The position numbers and the translations under genes were made by a program. Positions 60,153-64,000 of a stretch of DNA of 64,000 nt are shown piece by piece. The notes below the pieces were generated by a model, which was not told where the DNA came from, did no database searches, and saw only the letters and a program-made list of their open reading frames with translations. Source of the stretch: Pontixanthobacter luteolus. GTDB lineage: Bacteria; Pseudomonadota; Alphaproteobacteria; Sphingomonadales; Sphingomonadaceae. The stretch is taken from assembly GCF_009828095.1 (NCBI RefSeq), contig NZ_WTYP01000001.1, forward strand, positions 62,001 through 126,000, written 5' to 3'. How positions within the stretch are numbered: position 1 is the first letter of the stretch; each line of letters begins with the position of its first letter.

Positions 60153-60176
60153 AAGAAAAAGATTTGTCTTTTTCTT
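60153..60176 (-). repeat. Perfect 10-bp A/T-rich hairpin in leader
   Basis: AAGAAAAAGA (60153-60162) and TCTTTTTCTT (60167-60176) enclose TTTG. It lies 26 bases before the start codon of the gene at 59516-60127, in its presumed untranslated leader. It could act as a terminator-like attenuator or RNA-stability element. Confidence 0.5.
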
Positions 60177-60234
60177 CATGCGGATGCGATTCCTCGGCCT
60201 ATGGGAGAACCCTTAGTCCGAGTCGGATCTTTTT

Positions 60235-60248
60235 ATTGGACAAATACG
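60235..60248 (-). promoter_or_regulatory. Conserved upstream element, copy C
   Basis: On the minus strand this is CGTATTTGTCCAAT. The copies at 9953-9966 and 10610-10623 read CGCATTTGTCCAAT and CGTATTCGTCCAAT. The three sites are 108, 105 and 107 bases upstream of their start codons. The common distance across unrelated genes makes chance unlikely. The protein or RNA that uses it is unknown. Confidence 0.5.
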
Positions 60249-60384
60249 AAACCGGACTCGCCAGCGCCGGCTGCCCAGTGGCTTGGCGCGTTGCGAATGA
60301 TCAGGACAGCGCATGGTTTCGGGCGCCCTTGTCATTGCCCGGTTTGCGCACAATGATGCGCGCAGAGGAAAGGGAGGAATCGCC

Positions 60385-60789
60385 ATGACGCAACATCTAG
60401 AGGGCCGCTGCCTGTGCGGGGCAATCAGCTATTCAGTGGCGGGGGAGCCGGCCGGTCAGCTGGTGTGCCATTGCCGAGATTGCCAGCGCCAGACGGGCAG
60501 CGCCTGCTCTACCATCATGGGCGTCCCGGCGGCTGCACTGACGATCAACGGAGAGCCGTCGGTTTTTCAGCATGAGGGTGAAAGCGGGCGCAGCGTGAAG
60601 CGTTTCTTTTGCGGCGACTGCGGATCGCCGTTGTTCACCGAGGCCGAGGCATCACCCGGGGTGATGTGGGTGAAAACTGGCACGCTGGACAATCCAGATG
60701 CCTTCACGCCCCAGGTGCATATCTGGTGCGTCAGCAAGCAAAGCTGGCTCGAAACCGGCGACGTGCCTGCGGCTGAGCGCAATCCATGA
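60385..60789 (+). CDS. GFA family protein (glutathione-dependent formaldehyde-activating-like)
   Basis: 134 residues from ATG 60385 with AAAGGGAGGAA upstream. Zinc-binding cysteines occur as GRCLCGAISY, VCHCRDCQRQTGSACS and FFCGDCGSPLFTEAE, the full GFA/Gfa-Mss4 pattern. True GFA enzymes speed formation of S-hydroxymethylglutathione; most genomic paralogues have unproven roles. It is followed 25 bases later by a small membrane protein gene in the same direction. Confidence 0.85.
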   Translation: MTQHLEGRCLCGAISYSVAGEPAGQLVCHCRDCQRQTGSACSTIMGVPAAALTINGEPSVFQHEGESGRSVKRFFCGDCGSPLFTEAEASPGVMWVKTGTLDNPDAFTPQVHIWCVSKQSWLETGDVPAAERNP

Positions 60790-60814
60790 ATGTGCAGTCG
60801 TCCGGAGAAAGCCT

Positions 60815-61159
60815 GTGAACTTCTGGCGCGCAGTTCTGGCTCTTGCGGCGCTGTATAATCTGGTCATCGGCGGAGGCAACATGGCCGCGGCGGAGCCGGG
60901 CAGCCAGATGCAGATTACCGGTCTGCTGGTGGCATGTTTCGGCATTGTCTATGCGATCTGTGCGTACGATATCGCTCGCTTCCGCCCGGTGTTATGGGCT
61001 GGAGTGATCGGAAAGGCGGGGGTCATCGCCATGCTCGCCCCGCAGGTTGCCAGCGGCGCACTTCCTGCAGCAACCGGCTGGATTCTGACGGGTGACGCGC
61101 TGTTCACCTTGTCTTTTCTTCTGATCCTGCTTTGGGGGAAGGGTGAGGGCCGCGCTTAG
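60815..61159 (+). CDS. Small four-helix membrane protein
   Basis: 114 residues from a GTG at 60815, with GGAGA 7 bases upstream. Four hydrophobic segments (FWRAVLALAALYNLVIGGGN, ITGLLVACFGIVYAICAYDI, VLWAGVIGKAGVIAMLAPQV, ALFTLSFLLILLWG) cover nearly the whole protein. No family is certain. Similar short proteins are often called hypothetical or DUF-type in sphingomonads. It is probably cotranscribed with the GFA gene. The frame extends upstream inside the GFA gene (ATG 60698), but that part is not hydrophobic and is rejected. Confidence 0.6.
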   Translation: MNFWRAVLALAALYNLVIGGGNMAAAEPGSQMQITGLLVACFGIVYAICAYDIARFRPVLWAGVIGKAGVIAMLAPQVASGALPAATGWILTGDALFTLSFLLILLWGKGEGRA

Positions 61160-61246
61160 CGTTCTGGAACTGACAATGTCGCTATCGTCCTATAAATGAA
61201 ACGGATGAAATGATTTCTTTCCGCATGTAATCAACGGGAGGATGGC

Positions 61247-62773
61247 ATGGCAGGCAATTTAGACGGCACACTAAATACTTCAAACATTGTGATGAATTCG
61301 ATGATTGATTGCGGTCATCTGCGAATTCCCCAGATCGAGGCATTTTTCGCTCATCTGCAAGAAGATGAAGCGCAGGTGATGGCCCTGTTCGGGTTCATCG
61401 AAAATCCTGTGCACCCGCCGCGCGTGCCCCCATCGGGCAACATTGAGTTCGGCTTCATGCTGTATTGGATCCACCATCCCCCGGTAGAGCTTCTCGCCTT
61501 GCTGGCGGAGTATCCAGTGCTGGACCAGTTCTTCACCTGTTTCCAGCAGATGGCACCGGCGTCAAAGATAACCCAGGCGGATTATCACGCGGTGACCGAT
61601 GCAATTGCGGATGGCGGCGTTGCATGGACCGATGGAACCATGATCGGAACCGGCAAATATGAACAACTGGACCCGAGATGGGCGATTGCCGCGATCAATT
61701 ACGCGGTGAATCTGGTGTTCCCTTCCACTCTGGAAACTTTTCGAAAGGGTGCCAAGCCTGATCTGCCTGCACCGGTTCCGTTGCAGTCTTCGGGCGGGGA
61801 GGCGCTCTCACTGGCCATCGTCGGAGATTGGGGGGCAGGCAGTTATTCCGAAACGAATGGTGAAATCTGTCCGGCTATCCGGGTCCGTGACCAGATGGAC
61901 AATAGCGATGTGACGACGGCAGACTATTTCATCCATCTGGGCGATACATACTACGCCGGAACCGGGGCATGGCGTGCCCCAAGCAACGAGGAAACACACA
62001 ACCTGTATGACCTTTGGCCGCAGGACTGGGCCGGGAAAAGCTACACACTCAATTCCAACCATGAAATGTATGGCGCAGCTGAAGGATACTATAACACTGC
62101 GCTTCAGTCTGGCGGCAAATTCAGCGCCCAGGCTGGCTTCAGCTATTTCGCGCTGACATACGGCGAATGGCTGATCCTTGGCCTTGATTCCGCATATTAC
62201 TCGGACGCAGGCAACGCCACGCCAGCGCATCCGCACAATTTCTACATGGAGGGGGCGATAGGATCGCCCGTGCATACCGCGCAGACCGATTGGCTGGCGC
62301 AGTTCAAAACGCACACCGGCCCAATCATGGTGATGACCCACCACACGGCTTGCGACCTCACCGGGGCGCAGACAAATCTGCTTTATCAGCAGGTCAAGGA
62401 TGCTCTGGGGCGGGGGCCCACTCTCTGGTACTGGGGCCATCTGCACAACGGCATTGTGTATTCCCAGCTCGACGGATCAGGCGGGGGGAGCCCGACAAAG
62501 GGGCGCTGCTGCGGTCATGGTTCGATACCATTTGGCAGAGCTTGGGGGCTGGAAGACAGCAGCGGCAATTTGCTGCCCAACATCGAATATTTTGCCCGCA
62601 CTCCCGATCCGAAAGCACCCAATGGCAAAGTCGATAACGCAAAAACGCGGATGCGAAACGGGTACGCTGTGGTCGATCTGTCGTCTGATGGCGGATGCAC
62701 CGAAAAATTCTACGAAGTCGATACCAATACCCCGGTCTGGTCCCGCAGCTGGAGCGCGGGCGAGCTGGCTTAG
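61247..62773 (+). CDS. Calcineurin-like metallophosphoesterase
   Basis: 508 residues with GGGAGG upstream. The metal-binding motifs are present in order: IVGDWGAG (about 190), HLGDTYYAG, NSNHEMYG (N-H), MTHHTACD and YWGHLHNG. The N-terminal 170 residues form a helical domain of unknown nature, preceding the phosphatase domain. There is no signal peptide, so it should be cytosolic. Substrates for such enzymes range from nucleotides to phospholipids. Its 3' end overlaps the convergent YaiI gene by 4 bases. Confidence 0.82.
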   Translation: MAGNLDGTLNTSNIVMNSMIDCGHLRIPQIEAFFAHLQEDEAQVMALFGFIENPVHPPRVPPSGNIEFGFMLYWIHHPPVELLALLAEYPVLDQFFTCFQQMAPASKITQADYHAVTDAIADGGVAWTDGTMIGTGKYEQLDPRWAIAAINYAVNLVFPSTLETFRKGAKPDLPAPVPLQSSGGEALSLAIVGDWGAGSYSETNGEICPAIRVRDQMDNSDVTTADYFIHLGDTYYAGTGAWRAPSNEETHNLYDLWPQDWAGKSYTLNSNHEMYGAAEGYYNTALQSGGKFSAQAGFSYFALTYGEWLILGLDSAYYSDAGNATPAHPHNFYMEGAIGSPVHTAQTDWLAQFKTHTGPIMVMTHHTACDLTGAQTNLLYQQVKDALGRGPTLWYWGHLHNGIVYSQLDGSGGGSPTKGRCCGHGSIPFGRAWGLEDSSGNLLPNIEYFARTPDPKAPNGKVDNAKTRMRNGYAVVDLSSDGGCTEKFYEVDTNTPVWSRSWSAGELA

Positions 62774-63246
62774 CCTGCGCGTTTCAGGCGGTGCAGTATC
62801 TGATCGAGCGATTGGAGGAAGTTTGAGCGGTCCGCCTTGCTGAATGGCGGCGGACCGCCGATCCCGTCAGCAGCTGCCATGCCTGACCGCAAATCGGCCA
62901 TGATCGCCCGCGTTGCGATCGCGCTGCCGATCATATCGGCTGTAAACGGCTTGCCGTTATGGCCCAGTACCTGAGAACCGGCGCCAATGCACCTTTCCGC
63001 AAGCAAGATATCGGCGGTGATGACGATGGTTTGCGCGTTGGAATTTTCTGCGATCCAGTCATCGGCCGCGTCAAAACTGTCATCCACCAGAACGCGCGAG
63101 ACCAGCGGGCTGTCGGGAATGCGAAACGGCGAATTGCTGACGACTTTCACTGCGACGCCGTATCTTGCGGCAACTTTGTAAATCTCTGCCTTTACCGGAC
63201 ACGCATCGGCATCAATCAGTATTTCAATGTTGGGTCGATCAGCCAA
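62770..63246 (-). CDS. YaiI/YqxD family protein (UPF0178, DUF188)
   Basis: 158 residues from a TTG at 63246 with GGAGAG upstream; ATG 63282 is the alternative. The family motifs are ILIDADACPVKAEIYKVA, VLVDDSFDAADDWI, VITADILLAERCI and GPPPFSKADRSNFLQSLD. The conserved aspartates (DADACP, DDSFDAADDW, TADILLA) suggest a PIN-like metal-dependent nuclease fold, though no activity is proven. It is divergent from the secreted protein gene at 63369. Confidence 0.85.
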   Translation of the reverse strand: MADRPNIEILIDADACPVKAEIYKVAARYGVAVKVVSNSPFRIPDSPLVSRVLVDDSFDAADDWIAENSNAQTIVITADILLAERCIGAGSQVLGHNGKPFTADMIGSAIATRAIMADLRSGMAAADGIGGPPPFSKADRSNFLQSLDQILHRLKRAG

Positions 63247-63368
63247 TATCAGCTCTCCAAATATACCCTTCCGATGAAGCAAATGGCTGGCATTGCAAGA
63301 CGAAGTGGCTATTATTTTGACACGCTGTGCCGCAGCACGTGCATTAATGGGGAAGGGGATCGGGTCGC

Positions 63369-64000
63369 ATGGTCACAGGTTTCAAACACAGTATCGCCGT
63401 TCTGGGCGGGGCACTTACGCTCGGCATCTCATCGCCGGCAGCCGCGCAGGATTACAGCATCTTTATCGCCGATGTCATCGGACAGACGATCGCAAACATG
63501 AATTTTTCGGCGGGCGGGCCAACCTGCATGACCGGCCTCGCCATGTCGGACAAGGAAGTGGATGAGGCGCGCTTGCCAGCGCCGCGTGTGATGCAGCAAT
63601 ACTTCGATGCTGCGCGTGACGGCGGGCCGAAAAGCACGCAGTTCAAGCTTGGCAAGAAAACGCGCTGGCAGGCTGGCGATATCGTGGCCGGGGCTGACAC
63701 GCTGAACGCGCAGAGCGATCCGCTGGCTGTGGCTGGCAATCGGCTGGAGCAAGAGGCGCTGCGGTTCTACCGCGCGGGCAATCACATGACAGCGCTAGGC
63801 CAGTGGGCCGTGCTGGCACCCGATGATACGGTGGCGGGCGTCTATACCGGCCTGTTCGAACGCGAAAGCGGTGAATGGCTGCTTCGCGAGTTGGACATCT
63901 TCACTGCCGATCAAATCGTCGAACCCGCGGCGCAGTATTGTCTGGAGCCGGGCGATGTGACCGCGTTCAAGATCTCTTCAGCGGAAAACTGGGTCAAGAC
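63369..64000 (+). CDS. Secreted protein of unknown function, cut by window edge
   Basis: The frame runs from ATG 63369 to the end of the window, 210 residues, with no stop. A signal peptide (HSIAVLGGALTLGISSPAAA, cleaved before QDYSIF) is present. The mature part contains two cysteines (GGPTCMTG and QYCLEPG) and a central segment YTGLFERESGEWLLRELDIF resembling the NTF2/SnoaL-like or lipocalin-type beta sheets of small secreted proteins. No family is recognised. Confidence 0.6.
   Translation, partial: MVTGFKHSIAVLGGALTLGISSPAAAQDYSIFIADVIGQTIANMNFSAGGPTCMTGLAMSDKEVDEARLPAPRVMQQYFDAARDGGPKSTQFKLGKKTRWQAGDIVAGADTLNAQSDPLAVAGNRLEQEALRFYRAGNHMTALGQWAVLAPDDTVAGVYTGLFERESGEWLLRELDIFTADQIVEPAAQYCLEPGDVTAFKISSAENWVK

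Noticed and set aside
59030-60154. 374-codon open frame on the plus strand
   Set aside because: Antisense to the PhnA-type and unknown genes; its translation shows no family and the opposite strand has good start sites.
61166-61188. GGAAC-N15-CGTC before the metallophosphoesterase as an EcfG promoter
   Set aside because: Spacer too short and -10 imperfect.

Overview
The window looks like chromosomal DNA of a pigmented, aerobic alphaproteobacterium of the Sphingomonadales, most likely Erythrobacteraceae. This is inferred from gene content: a crtY-crtI-crtB carotenoid operon, a TonB receptor-based sugar locus, DUF6356- and UPF0314-type genes, many Sec-exported peptidases, GGAAC-N16-CGTT (EcfG-type) promoters and high GC. 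No rRNA, CRISPR array, insertion sequence or prophage was seen. There is one tRNA gene (Gly, CCC) and one TPP riboswitch. Both outermost genes are cut by the window edges.

Layout. 1-5 kb: a partial FAD oxidoreductase, a CcmI-like TPR protein, a flippase/nucleotidyltransferase pair and an Nmad3 protein. 4.7-9.3 kb: a tightly overlapping valine-degradation operon (acyl-CoA dehydrogenase, VOC protein, 3-hydroxyisobutyryl-CoA hydrolase, enoyl-CoA hydratase, small membrane protein, mmsB). mmsA lies nearby at 11.5-13 kb with a lipoprotein and a RidA gene. Between them sit two tandemly duplicated small secreted four-cysteine proteins. 13-14.5 kb: a DUF819 membrane protein and tRNA-Gly. 14.7-21.9 kb: a sucrose/fructan locus (LacI repressor, MFS symporter, TonB receptor, cytosolic GH68 enzyme, ROK fructokinase) with an array of LacI-type operators in the divergent promoter. 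22-31.7 kb: YeiH transporter, alcohol dehydrogenase, SDR, PhoX, GDT1-like protein, Dps, 6-phosphogluconolactonase, NUDIX, DinB and a Bcr/CflA pump. 31.7-35.2 kb: a two-subunit biotin-dependent acyl-CoA carboxylase.

35.3-39.7 kb: the carotenoid operon crtY-crtI-LOG-crtB, each junction overlapping by a few bases. 39.8-47.6 kb: UPF0314, a MipA barrel, and three exported peptidase/amidohydrolase-type enzymes. 47.8-51.7 kb: a trehalose operon otsB-GH15-otsA. 51.7-55.7 kb: an SRAP paralogue lacking catalytic residues, a nitronate monooxygenase-like enzyme, and thiC behind a TPP riboswitch. 55.7-57.4 kb: an AT-richer insert with a predicted RNase H-like protein overlapping a eukaryotic-type Ser/Thr kinase, the best candidate for an undescribed system. 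57.4-64 kb: DUF2726, small basic and membrane proteins, PhnA, an unknown protein, GFA, a metallophosphoesterase, YaiI and a truncated secreted protein.

The most unusual signals are the kinase pair; a conserved 14-base element 105-108 bases upstream of three otherwise unconnected genes (9953, 10610, 60235); the operator array at 17110-17159; the SRAP paralogue without Cys2; and a LOG-family gene embedded in the carotenoid operon. All functional statements come from reading translated sequence and family knowledge; no database search was run.
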